Assembly: GCF_003014485.1 (NCBI RefSeq)
Contig: NZ_PYGA01000022.1
Location: 57,864 to 121,863, forward strand
Source: Murinocardiopsis flavida
Lineage (GTDB): Bacteria; Actinomycetota; Actinomycetes; Streptosporangiales; Streptosporangiaceae
Length of the DNA stretch: 64,000 bases
Reading direction: 5' to 3'
The notes below the pieces were generated by a model that saw only the letters and a program-made list of their open reading frames with translations, did not search any database and was not told the DNA's origin. Below, piece by piece: positions 45,956-53,902 of the stretch. A program made the position numbers and the translations under genes. The stretch's first letter is position 1; each line of letters starts with the position of its first letter.

Positions 45956-46004
45956 ACCCCGCTCGCCGCTCCGCGGCCCGGGCGGCCCGAGGCGGGCGGC
46001 CGGC

Positions 46005-46280
46005 TCACATTCCCAGCGAGAACGCCGCTTCGAGGTCGTGCTGGGAGTAGGTGTGGAACGCGATGTGGGTGTCGGAGCTGAGGACGCCGGGGACCTTGTT
46101 CACCCGGCCGGGGATGACCTCGGCGAGTTCCTCGTGCTCGCGCACGCGGACGACCGCGATCAGGTCGATCCCGCCCGTGACCGAGTAGACCTCGCTGACA
46201 CCCTCGATCGCGGCGATCGCCTCGGCGACCTCGGCGATGCGGTCGACGTCGGCCTTGATCAGAACGATCGAGGTGATCAC
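46005..46280 (-). CDS. Stand-alone Lrp/AsnC ligand-binding (RAM) domain protein
   Basis: 91 aa from GTG 46280 with GAGGAG upstream. It begins VITSIVLIKADVDRIAEVAE and contains VYSVTGGIDLIAVVRVREHE, the RAM/AsnC ligand-binding fold, but has no helix-turn-helix. Such proteins bind amino acids and may modulate full-length Lrp regulators. Just downstream of a rhomboid gene in the same direction. Confidence 0.88.
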   Translation of the reverse strand: MITSIVLIKADVDRIAEVAEAIAAIEGVSEVYSVTGGIDLIAVVRVREHEELAEVIPGRVNKVPGVLSSDTHIAFHTYSQHDLEAAFSLGM

Positions 46281-46312
46281 TGGGCTCCTCAGAGTCGGTG
46301 CGTGCCGCGGGG

Positions 46313-47074
46313 TCAGTGGACGTCGGAGAGCCGCGCCCCGGCGCGCCAGCGTATCCGGTAGATGAGCAGGCCGGCCACGACCCCGGCGACGAAACCGTAC
46401 ACATGGGCGGCGTAGGCGACGGAGTCGCCCTCGCCGCCGGACGCCGTGCTGCCGACGTAGAGCAGGTACTGGAGCAGGAAGTAGGTGGCGACGAGCACCC
46501 AGCCGGGCAGCCGCACCGGGATGATCCCGAAGACCAGGGTGACGACCCGGCTGCGGAACTGCACGACGAGGTAGGCGCCGAGGACACCGGAGATGGCGCC
46601 GGAGGCGCCGACCATGGGCACCTCGACGGGCCCCTGGCTCAGCGCGAAGCCGTAGCAGGCGGCGACGCCGGTGCCCACGTACAGGGCGAGGTAGCGCAGG
46701 CGGCCGAGCCGGTCCTCGACGCAGGGGCCGAAGACGAACAGGTAGACCATGTTGCCGAGCAGGTGCGCGACCCCGGCGTGCAGGAACATGGAGGTGAGTG
46801 CGGACACCCAGGGGAGCTTTGCGAAGTCGCCGCCGGGGCACTCGGTGGCGCCGGTGAGCTGCACACCGGTGAGCAGCTCCTTGGGGATCGCCGCCCAGTG
46901 GAGGGTGTAGATCTCCATGGCGCAGACCCGCTGGAACGCCTCGCCGCCGTACCAGGTGGCCATGTTCGACATGGGCGACAGCAGGTACACCGCGACGTTG
47001 GCAGCGATGAGCAGGTAGGTGACGACGGGGACCCGGCGGACCGGGTAGTCGTCGCTGAGGGGCAAACCCGCCAT
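46313..47074 (-). CDS. Rhomboid family intramembrane serine protease
   Basis: 253 aa from ATG 47074 (MAGLPLSDDYPVRRVPVVTY). Six or seven membrane helices. The active Ser is in GASGAISGVLGAYLV, the catalytic His in AAHVYGFVAGVVAG, and FLHAGVAHLLGNMVYLFVFG holds the oxyanion Asn. It cuts membrane proteins within the bilayer; substrates unknown. The frame is open to 47185, but that start would overlap the nuclease gene by about 60 bp and lacks family similarity. AsnC-like gene follows after 32 bp. Confidence 0.92.
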   Translation of the reverse strand: MAGLPLSDDYPVRRVPVVTYLLIAANVAVYLLSPMSNMATWYGGEAFQRVCAMEIYTLHWAAIPKELLTGVQLTGATECPGGDFAKLPWVSALTSMFLHAGVAHLLGNMVYLFVFGPCVEDRLGRLRYLALYVGTGVAACYGFALSQGPVEVPMVGASGAISGVLGAYLVVQFRSRVVTLVFGIIPVRLPGWVLVATYFLLQYLLYVGSTASGGEGDSVAYAAHVYGFVAGVVAGLLIYRIRWRAGARLSDVH

Positions 47075-47123
47075 CGGCTGTGGGTACCGTTCTTCCTCGT
47101 TCGCCCGGAACGGCTGCTGCCGC

Positions 47124-48848
47124 TCATTTTCGGGCGCCGGATGGTTCGCGCTGCCAGTCTGCCATTTCACGGTGCTTTTCGGCACCGTTGGTGGGGCATG
47201 TCCAGTCGCCGTCGAGTTCGACGAGGCGGGTGCCGGGCGTGTCGAGCCAGCGCAGCACGCATTCCATCTCCTCGGCGCGCGCCCTGGGCGTGGGGCCGTG
47301 GCCCGGCCCCACGGTCTCGGCGGTGGCGACGAGGGCGCGCAGGTAGGCGTGCGGGTCGGCGCCGGGGGCCATGAGTCCGCTGCCGGCGAGGCGGCCGTGC
47401 CGCACCACGCACAGCTCCCAGCCGTTCGCCGCGCGCCGCGCGGCGACCAGGTGCGGGAGTGCGGCGAGCGCGGAGAGGCGCTGGACGCGGATGGCGGCCT
47501 TGAGGAAGGCGGCCAGCCGGTCGCGGTGCACCGCCGCCTCCTCGAAGCGGAGCGCGGCGGACAGGGTGCGGATCTGCGCGGTGACGGCCCGCACCACGGG
47601 GGAGGGGTCGCCGGTGAACGCGGTGCCGGCCGCCTCGGTGTGCGCGGCGTACTCCGCCTCGGTCTCGCGCCCCTCGCAGGGGGCGTTGCAGCGCCCCAGT
47701 TCGGCGAGGACGCAGGCGCGGACCTCGGTGGTCGCGGTGAACCGGTGGGTGCACTGCCGCAGTGGGAAGGCGTGCAGCAGGGCCTCGCGGGCGAGCTCGG
47801 CGTCGCGGGCGGAGTTGAAGGGGCCGAGGTAGGGCACGCCGTCGTCGCGTACGGCGCGGACGAGCGACAGCCGGGGGAACCGCTCGGCGGTGAGCTTCAG
47901 CCAGGTCTTGCGGTCGGGGTTGCGGGAGCGGCGGTTGTAGGGCGGCGTGCGTTCGGCGATCAGCCGCAGCTCGCGGACCTCGGCTTCGAGCCCGGTGCCG
48001 CAGACGATGGGGGTGATGCGCTCGGCCAGCGCGAGCATCTCGCGCACCCGCCCCCGGGTCTCCGACGCGGTGAAGTAGGACTTGGCGCGCTTGCGGAGGT
48101 CGCCGCTCTTGCCGACGTAGAGTGCGTCGCCCTTGGCGTCCTCGAAGACGTACACGCCCGGTGCGTTGGGGAGGTCGTCGGCGAGCCCCCGCTTGCGGCG
48201 CTGCGTGGCGGTGGGCGCGGCGCGGAACCCGCGCAGCTCCTCGAGGGTGTCGATGCCGAACGAGCCGAGGCGTTCGAGCAGGCCGTGCAGGACGCCGACG
48301 GTGGCGCGGGCGTCGTCGAGGGCGCGGTGGGTGGGCTGGTCGGGGACCCGGAAGAAGCCGGCGAGGGTGCCGAGCTTGTGGTTGGGGACTTCGTCGCGGG
48401 TGACCAGGCGGCGCGCGAGCGGGACGGTGTCGATCACCACGGTGTGCGGCCACGGCCGGTCGTGCGCCGCGCACGCGGCCTTGAGGAAGCCCACGTCGAA
48501 CGGTGCGTTGTGGGCGACCAGGGCGGTGCCGGGGCGGTCGAGCCCGGCGAACTCCAGGAAGCCCGGCAGGACCGCCTCGATGCGCGGCGCGGGGGCGACC
48601 ATGGCCTGGGTGATGCCGGTCAGCAGTGTGATGAACGGCGGGATGGGCACACCGGGGTCGACCAGGGTGCCGAACTCGCCGAGGACCTCGCCGCCGCGCA
48701 CCTTCACCGCGCCGATCTCGGTGATGCCCGCGCCGTCGGCGCGGGTGCCGGTGGTCTCCAGATCGACGATGACGAAGGTGGTCTGCGACAGCGGGGTCCC
48801 CAGGTCGTCGAGGGTGCCCTGGATCGCGGGGGGTCGCTGATCGTCCAC
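47124..48848 (-). CDS. DEDDh exonuclease fused to UvrC-type GIY-YIG nuclease
   Basis: 574 aa from GTG 48848. The N-terminal DnaQ-like exonuclease has FVIVDLETTGT (DxE), VAHNAPFDVGFLK and HRALDDARATVGVL (HxxxD). The C-terminal GIY-YIG domain begins PNAPGVYVFEDAKGDALYVG, followed by KSGDLRKRAKSYF and UvrC-like Cys-rich and UvrB-binding-like segments. The fusion is known in actinobacteria (M. tuberculosis Rv2191 type) and is assumed to act in DNA repair. A TACCCT lies 7 nt before the GTG, so the mRNA may be leaderless. ATG 48962 would add a low-complexity leader. Confidence 0.88.
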   Translation of the reverse strand: MDDQRPPAIQGTLDDLGTPLSQTTFVIVDLETTGTRADGAGITEIGAVKVRGGEVLGEFGTLVDPGVPIPPFITLLTGITQAMVAPAPRIEAVLPGFLEFAGLDRPGTALVAHNAPFDVGFLKAACAAHDRPWPHTVVIDTVPLARRLVTRDEVPNHKLGTLAGFFRVPDQPTHRALDDARATVGVLHGLLERLGSFGIDTLEELRGFRAAPTATQRRKRGLADDLPNAPGVYVFEDAKGDALYVGKSGDLRKRAKSYFTASETRGRVREMLALAERITPIVCGTGLEAEVRELRLIAERTPPYNRRSRNPDRKTWLKLTAERFPRLSLVRAVRDDGVPYLGPFNSARDAELAREALLHAFPLRQCTHRFTATTEVRACVLAELGRCNAPCEGRETEAEYAAHTEAAGTAFTGDPSPVVRAVTAQIRTLSAALRFEEAAVHRDRLAAFLKAAIRVQRLSALAALPHLVAARRAANGWELCVVRHGRLAGSGLMAPGADPHAYLRALVATAETVGPGHGPTPRARAEEMECVLRWLDTPGTRLVELDGDWTCPTNGAEKHREMADWQREPSGARK

Positions 48849-49081
48849 GGGGACCAGGGTAGGGCGGCCCTCGGACGGTTCGTACAGGAGTTCTGCCGGG
48901 GGTCGGGCGCTCCGACCTGCGCGGCGGCCCTGGTGTGCCGCCGGGGCCGCGTGCGGCGGCATGGAAGGATAACGGCCAACCAGGCCAAAGAGGAATGCGA
49001 ATCGTAATCGGACGGTACTCGTGTCTTCTCGGGTAGCGGGTGCGATGCGCCCTAGGGTGCAGACAAAGGAGGAGCAACACA

Positions 49082-49354
49082 ATGAGCATTTCGGTGCCGA
49101 CCGATACCGAGCGGTGGCGCTGCGCGCAGTGCGGCAACCTGACCCGGTTCGACGTCACCCGCACGGTCCGGTCCCGCGACTACCTGCACCTCGACCTGTC
49201 GGGTGCGAGCCGTGTCGAGGAGAGCGAGGTGCTCGCGGAGACCGTCGAGCACGTGCGGTGCCGCTGGTGCGACGCCGTCGACGCGGTGGACGTCGTGCCC
49301 CGGCCGGCGGCCGAGGCGTCCGCGGGCCAGGAACAGGCGGCGGAACCGGCATGA
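49082..49354 (+). CDS. Small zinc-ribbon protein
   Basis: 90 aa from ATG 49082 with a strong AAGGAGGAG. Two CxxC pairs, RWRCAQCGNLTRF and HVRCRWCDAVDAV, should bind one zinc. The tail is Ala/Glu-rich. Similar short zinc-ribbon proteins precede NYN-domain genes in actinobacteria. The stop overlaps the next start as ATGA, so both are translated together, suggesting a shared task, perhaps RNA binding. Function unproven. Confidence 0.85.
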   Translation: MSISVPTDTERWRCAQCGNLTRFDVTRTVRSRDYLHLDLSGASRVEESEVLAETVEHVRCRWCDAVDAVDVVPRPAAEASAGQEQAAEPA

Positions 49355-50784
49355 CGTCGAGTGAGGACGCTTCGACGGGCCCGGCCGGCGGTCCGGGCCC
49401 TTCGGGGGCGTCCAGCGGCTCCGGTGCGCCACCGGAGCCGCTGGACGCCCCCGAACCGGACACGGGGGACACGGGGGATGAAGAAGGGCTCGACCGCCCC
49501 CTCCCCGAGGACGTGCGGGCCAGGGTGGTCGAGTACGGCGCCGACATCCTCGGCGGCCTGCCGGCGGCCGAGGTGCCCGCGGCGCTGCGCCGCGTCGCGA
49601 AGTTCGAGCCGCGCCGCCGCGCGCGGCTCGCGGGCCCGCAGATCGCCGCGCAGCTGGAGACCGACGCCGGGTTCCGGGGGCGGGTCGCCGAGCGGGTCGC
49701 GCGCGTGTGGCCGGAGCTCGCCGAGGGGCTGCGCCGGGGCATGGTGCCCCCCGCCGCCGACCCGGTGGCCGTCGCGGCGGCCGCGTACCTGCTCCGGCCG
49801 GCCGGCTGGGCGCTGATCGTGGACAGGATCCACGGCGACCTCGAACAGCAGGAGAGCGCCAAGGAGGTCGGCGCGGTGGCGGCCGAGCTCGCCGAGGCGC
49901 GCCGCAGGCTGGACGAGGTGAAGAGCGAGCACCACAGGGAGACCGTGCGGCTGCGGTCCGGCCTGCGCGAGCAGCGCTCCGAGATCGCGGACCTGCGGCG
50001 GCGCCTGCACGCCGAGCGGCAGCGCGCGAAGGACGCGGTCGAGCGGGCCGAGCGGGCGTCGGCCGACGCGGCGGAGCGCGACACCGCGGCGGCCGGCCGG
50101 CTCGGCGCGGTGGAGGCGGAGAACCGCCGCCTGCGCAACCGGCTCGCCGCCGCCGAGTCCCAGGTGGAGAACGCGCGCAGGGCGGCGCGCGCCGGGCGCA
50201 GCGCCGACGACGCGCGGCTGCACGTACTGCTCGACGTGCTGATGGACGCCTCGCACGGGTTGCGCCGCGAACTCGCCCTGCCGACCTCCATCGAGAGCCC
50301 GGCCGACCTGGTCGCCGAGGAGCACGAGCGGCGGGTCCGCGGCACCCCCTCGGTCGGCCTCGCGGCCGACGACCCGGCAGTGGTCGACCAGCTGCTCCTG
50401 CTGCCGCGGGTGCACCTGCTGGTCGACGGCTACAACGTGACCAAGACCGGGTACGGCACGCTGCCGCTGGCCGACCAGCGCACCCGGCTGCTGACGTCGC
50501 TGGAGGGCCTGGCGAGCCGCACCAAGGCGGAGATCACCTGCGTCTTCGACGGCGCCGACGTCGACGCCCCGCCGGCGCTGCCGTCGAACCGGCGGGTCCG
50601 GCTGCTGTTCAGCGACCCGGGGGAGACCGCGGACGAGCTCATCATCCGCCTGGTGCGGGCCGAGCCGCCGGGGCGGCCGCTCGGCGTGGTGACCTCGGAC
50701 CGCGAGATCGTCTCCGCCGTGCGGCGGGAAGGGGCGCGGCCCGTCCCCTCGCTGCTGTTCCTGCGGCGGCTCGAAGGGGCGTGA
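49351..50784 (+). CDS. NYN-domain (PIN-like) putative ribonuclease with coiled coil
   Basis: 477 aa. A disordered acidic N-terminus, a helical domain (about 50-160), a long Arg/Glu coiled coil (about 165-275) and a C-terminal NYN/YacP-like domain with VHLLVDGYNVTKTGYG, ITCVFDGADVDA, DELIIRLVRAE and VVTSDREIVSAVRREG. The acidic residues form the PIN-type metal site. It probably cuts structured RNA; the target is unknown. Coupled to the zinc-ribbon gene by a 4-nt overlap. Confidence 0.9.
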   Translation: MTSSEDASTGPAGGPGPSGASSGSGAPPEPLDAPEPDTGDTGDEEGLDRPLPEDVRARVVEYGADILGGLPAAEVPAALRRVAKFEPRRRARLAGPQIAAQLETDAGFRGRVAERVARVWPELAEGLRRGMVPPAADPVAVAAAAYLLRPAGWALIVDRIHGDLEQQESAKEVGAVAAELAEARRRLDEVKSEHHRETVRLRSGLREQRSEIADLRRRLHAERQRAKDAVERAERASADAAERDTAAAGRLGAVEAENRRLRNRLAAAESQVENARRAARAGRSADDARLHVLLDVLMDASHGLRRELALPTSIESPADLVAEEHERRVRGTPSVGLAADDPAVVDQLLLLPRVHLLVDGYNVTKTGYGTLPLADQRTRLLTSLEGLASRTKAEITCVFDGADVDAPPALPSNRRVRLLFSDPGETADELIIRLVRAEPPGRPLGVVTSDREIVSAVRREGARPVPSLLFLRRLEGA

Positions 50785-50933
50785 CGAACCCCGACCCGGC
50801 CTGGGCGGGCAAACCGATCGCGGTGCGAGTGGCCGGATGTGGCCAGTGTCATAGCGGAGGCCCAATGGGGCCGCAGGGCAGCGCAGATGAGCGCGGGACG
50901 GGTGCTGACGCGGAGACTTCGCGGGTCCCGTGG

Positions 50934-50962
50934 TTGAGTGGCACGGGTTGACCCGCTAGGTT
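50934..50962 (+). promoter_or_regulatory. Promoter of the first NlpC/P60 gene
   Basis: TTGAGT (50934-50939), 17-bp spacer, TAGGTT (50957-50962). A start near 50969 would give a leader of about 250 nt. The same layout precedes the second NlpC/P60 gene. Confidence 0.6.
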
Positions 50963-50968
50963 CATCCC

Positions 50969-51221
50969 GGAGCCGGATAGTCGGCTCCGCACCATGGCCC
51001 CATGCCGGTGTCCGTCGCACCCGCGGCGCGCGCTGCCCTGAGGCCGCGGTGCGGAGTACCGGCTGCTCGTGTTGGACGTAGCGCCGTCCGCCGCCCCCAT
51101 GCGGCGGGTCACCCCGCTGGCCGCTGCTCCCGCACGGTGCTGTCAGCGCCTGAGGTCCGCCGGCGCCCACCCCTTATCCCCACTCCGTGCGGACATTGAT
51201 GACGAGGAGCGTGTCCCGCCC
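50969..51221 (+). other. Structured 5' leader of the first NlpC/P60 gene
   Basis: About 250 nt with no ORF I can support. It opens with a perfect hairpin (GGAGCCG 50969-50975 with CGGCTCC 50982-50988) and contains a longer GC-rich stem near 51025-51065. The motifs of the ydaO c-di-AMP riboswitch, common before such genes, are not recognisable. It may hold an RNA switch or only an untranslated leader. Confidence 0.4.
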
Positions 51222-52211
51222 ATGGCGAACAGTTCGGGACGGCGCACGGCCAGCCGGATCGTTGCCGGTATCGGAGCCGTCGCAGCCGGGAGCCTGATTC
51301 TTCCCGGAGGCATCGCGCACGCTGAGCCGACGAAGGAAGAAGTCAAGAAGAAGATCTCCGACCTCCAGAAGGAGGCCGGGAAGATCGTCGACGACTACAA
51401 CGCGGCGAAAGAGGACTACGACACCGCGAAGAAGAAGTACGACGGTCTCGACAAGCAGGTCGGCGACGAGGAGGAGCGCTACAACAAGCTCCGCAACAAG
51501 GTCGCCGAGTTCGCCAGCGCGAACTACCGCGCGGGTGAGCTCGACTCCCCGACCCGGGTCCTCGCGGCGGACTCGCCCAAGGATCTGCTGGGCAAGTCGG
51601 CCGACCTCGGCTACCTCTCGGACAACCAGAAGACCCAGCTCGACGAGTTCGAGGGCTCCACTGAGCGGCTGATCAAGCTCAAGAAGGAGTCCAAGGACGC
51701 CCTGAAGGAGACCAAGGGCGAAAAGGACAAGATCGAGAAGAAGAAGGACAAGGTCGAGGACAAGATCGACAAGCAGGAGGACCTGCTCGCCGAGTTCCCC
51801 GACGCCGACCCCGCCTCGGGCGGCAACGACTCCGGGCAGAGCTACAACGGGTCGGCCTCCGGCAACGCCAAGGCCGCGCTCGACTACGCCTACGCGCAGC
51901 TGGGCAAGCCCTACGTGTACGGCGGTGCCGGCCCGAGCGGATTCGACTGCTCCGGCCTGACCATGCGCGCCTGGGGCGCCGCGGGCGTCAGCCTGCCGCG
52001 CACCACCTACGGCCAGGTCGGCGCGGGCCAGTCGGTCAGCCGCGACGCGCTGCAACCAGGTGACCTGGTGTTCTTCAGCGGCAACGGCCACATGGGCATG
52101 TACGTCGGCAACAACCAGATGATCCACGCGCCGCGCACCGGCAAGAACGTCGAGGTCGTCTCGCTGTCCGGCTACTGGGGCGGGCAGTACGAGAGCGCCG
52201 TCCGCCCGTAG
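51222..52211 (+). CDS. NlpC/P60 peptidoglycan hydrolase
   Basis: 329 aa. Sec signal peptide (about 1-34, ending PGGIAHAEP), a coiled coil rich in Lys/Asp/Glu (about 35-205), a Ser/Gly linker, and a C-terminal NlpC/P60 domain. The catalytic Cys is in SGFDCSGLTMRAW and the His in NGHMGMYVGNNQMIHAP. It would cut the D-Glu to diamino-acid bond of stem peptides outside the cell, like RipA/DIP1281-type enzymes. ATG 51222 is used; GTG 51211 is too close to GAGGAG. A paralogue follows at 52804. Ends at a strong terminator. Confidence 0.93.
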   Translation: MANSSGRRTASRIVAGIGAVAAGSLILPGGIAHAEPTKEEVKKKISDLQKEAGKIVDDYNAAKEDYDTAKKKYDGLDKQVGDEEERYNKLRNKVAEFASANYRAGELDSPTRVLAADSPKDLLGKSADLGYLSDNQKTQLDEFEGSTERLIKLKKESKDALKETKGEKDKIEKKKDKVEDKIDKQEDLLAEFPDADPASGGNDSGQSYNGSASGNAKAALDYAYAQLGKPYVYGGAGPSGFDCSGLTMRAWGAAGVSLPRTTYGQVGAGQSVSRDALQPGDLVFFSGNGHMGMYVGNNQMIHAPRTGKNVEVVSLSGYWGGQYESAVRP

Positions 52212-52236
52212 CGGCACGGAAACGTAGAACGCAGTC

Positions 52237-52267
52237 AGCGGGGCCGGACGGTGCGTCCGGCCCCGCT
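52237..52267 (+). terminator. Terminator of the first NlpC/P60 gene
   Basis: AGCGGGGCCGGACG (52237-52250) pairs with CGTCCGGCCCCGCT (52254-52267), 3-nt loop, followed by TGTCGTG. Confidence 0.85.
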
Positions 52268-52317
52268 TGTCGTGCCGGGCCCCGCTTGTCGTGCCGGGCC
52301 CCGCTGCCGCGCCGGGG
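52261..52317. repeat. 19-bp tandem repeat copying the terminator arm
   Basis: CCCCGCTTGTCGTGCCGGG occurs at 52261-52279 and 52280-52298, with a partial third copy. The unit begins with the 3' arm of the terminator and could offer extra pairing partners for it. Confidence 0.75.
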
Positions 52318-52492
52318 CCGCGCCGGAGGCGATTGTCACACGCGGCGCACCCGGTTCGCCGCGGCGCGGGGCGGCGCCTCCGGGGGCCGGGAACGCGGCG
52401 CCGACGGGACTTTCGCCGCATCGGGCGGGCGGGGGACCGGCGGTGTCCGGTATGCGGCATTCGCGAGGATCGTTCGCAAGATAACAGAATGG
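52318..52492. other. Intergenic spacer
   Basis: No supported gene between the terminator repeats and the next promoter. The sequence is uniformly GC-rich until about 52470, where an AT-richer stretch (AAGATAACAGAATGG) leads into the promoter. Confidence 0.4.
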
Positions 52493-52522
52493 TTGAGAAT
52501 GGTGCCGGCGATGCACTAGGGT
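52493..52522 (+). promoter_or_regulatory. Promoter of the second NlpC/P60 gene
   Basis: TTGAGA (52493-52498), 18-bp spacer, TAGGGT (52517-52522). A start near 52529 gives a leader of about 275 nt. Confidence 0.6.
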
Positions 52523-52528
52523 TCGTCG

Positions 52529-52803
52529 GCGAGTGAGGTCGTCGTTCTCGCCATCACCAGGATGGCGGCGGCCGACTCCCGCTGAACTCCGCGATCGTCC
52601 GCTCCCCCGAGATCACGGAGACCGGGGAGCAGCCCCGGCGGATCGCCCCCCACCTGCTCGATCGCGACCGCCGCCCGGCGCTCTTGGGGTGTCCCGATGG
52701 CACCCGCCCCCGCTGCCACGCTTCCAGGCCGGCCTGTGCCCGGCCGCCCCCGGCGTGCGCGTCCCGGTAGGCGGAGGATATGGGAGGAAGGTGTGCCACA
52801 ACT
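52529..52803 (+). other. 5' leader of the second NlpC/P60 gene
   Basis: No ORF supported. It opens with a stem GGCGAG (52528-52533) / CTCGCC (52547-52552). I could not align it with the leader of the first paralogue beyond the shared opening hairpin, nor recognise a known riboswitch. Confidence 0.35.
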
Positions 52804-53829
52804 GTGGACGACCGCCATGAACGTGGCCCGAAACGCCGCCGCCTGACCGCTGTGTCCCTCGTCGCGGCGGGTGCGCTGATCGCGGCCCCCGGTGTCGCCA
52901 ACGCGGAGCCCTCCGCGAGCGAGGTCCGGCAGAAGATCGAGAGGCTGGAGCGTGAGTTCTCCGAGCTCGCCGAGAAGTACAACGAGGCGAAGGAGGACCA
53001 CGACACCACCAAGAAGAAGCTGAAGGACGTCAAGGACGACCTGAAGAAGAGCGAGAAGGGCCTCAAGGGCCTCCGCAAGCAGGTCGGCGGTATGGCGAAC
53101 GCCGCGTACAGCGGCACCGACTACAGCGCCCCGTCCTACCTCATGGGCTCCGGCGGGCCCGAGGACACCCTCCGGCAGGCCGCCGACCTCGGCTACCTCT
53201 CCAGCAACCAGACCGAGAACCTCTCCAAGTACACCGAGGAGAAGGACCGCCTGGAGAAGCTGGAGAAGGAGTACGAGGACACCGAGGAGAAGGCGAAGAA
53301 GAAGCTCAAGGACGCCAACAAGGCGAAGAAGCAGGGCGAGCAGAAGGTCGAGAAGCAGCAGCAGATCCTCGACGACCTCACCACCTCGGAGCAGGACAGC
53401 GCCACCTCCAACGTCGGCGACGGCCGCGGCGGCAGCTCCTCCGGCGGCAGCTCCTACAACGGCCCGGCGACCGGCAACGCCAAGGCCGCGCTCGACTTCG
53501 CCTACGCCCAGGTCGGCAAGCCCTACGTCTGGGGCGGTACCGGGCCCGACGGCTTCGACTGCTCCGGCCTCACCCAGGCCGCGTGGAAGAAGGGCGGCGT
53601 GAACCTGCCCCGCACCTCCCAGTCGCAGTACGGCGCCGGCCAGCGCGTGTCGTTCAACGAGCTGCAACCCGGCGACCTGCTGTTCTTCTACAGCTCCTCG
53701 CCGTCGCACGTCGGCATCTACGCCGGGAACAACAAGATGGTGCACGCGTCGACCTCGTCCAAGCCGGTCATGGAGGTCTCGCTGAACAGCTACTACAAGC
53801 AGGAGTTCGTGGGCGGCATCCGCCCCTGA
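52804..53829 (+). CDS. NlpC/P60 peptidoglycan hydrolase, paralogue
   Basis: 341 aa from GTG 52804 (GGGAGGAAGG about 12 nt upstream; ATG 52780 is an alternative). Sec signal peptide (LTAVSLVAAGALIAAPGVANA), a Lys/Glu/Asp coiled coil (about 30-205), a Ser/Gly linker and an NlpC/P60 domain with DGFDCSGLTQAAW, the His in SPSHVGIYAGNNKMVHAS, and LQPGDLLFFY. Very similar in plan to its upstream neighbour, so a tandem duplication is likely. Both probably work at septation or cell-wall turnover. Confidence 0.93.
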   Translation: MDDRHERGPKRRRLTAVSLVAAGALIAAPGVANAEPSASEVRQKIERLEREFSELAEKYNEAKEDHDTTKKKLKDVKDDLKKSEKGLKGLRKQVGGMANAAYSGTDYSAPSYLMGSGGPEDTLRQAADLGYLSSNQTENLSKYTEEKDRLEKLEKEYEDTEEKAKKKLKDANKAKKQGEQKVEKQQQILDDLTTSEQDSATSNVGDGRGGSSSGGSSYNGPATGNAKAALDFAYAQVGKPYVWGGTGPDGFDCSGLTQAAWKKGGVNLPRTSQSQYGAGQRVSFNELQPGDLLFFYSSSPSHVGIYAGNNKMVHASTSSKPVMEVSLNSYYKQEFVGGIRP

Positions 53830-53902
53830 CCCCGCCGACGGGCCGGCCGCCGCACCCGCGGGGCCGGCCCGCCGTGTGCGCGGAGTCGGCCACAATGGGC
53901 CC

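Noticed and set aside
50969..52803. ydaO/c-di-AMP riboswitch before the NlpC/P60 genes
   Set aside because: Expected from similar genes elsewhere, but its conserved sequence blocks were not found by eye in either leader. A covariance search could overturn this.
52533..52820. 95-codon ORF in the leader of the second NlpC/P60 gene
   Set aside because: Pro/Arg-rich, no Shine-Dalgarno sequence, and it overlaps the start of the real gene in another frame.
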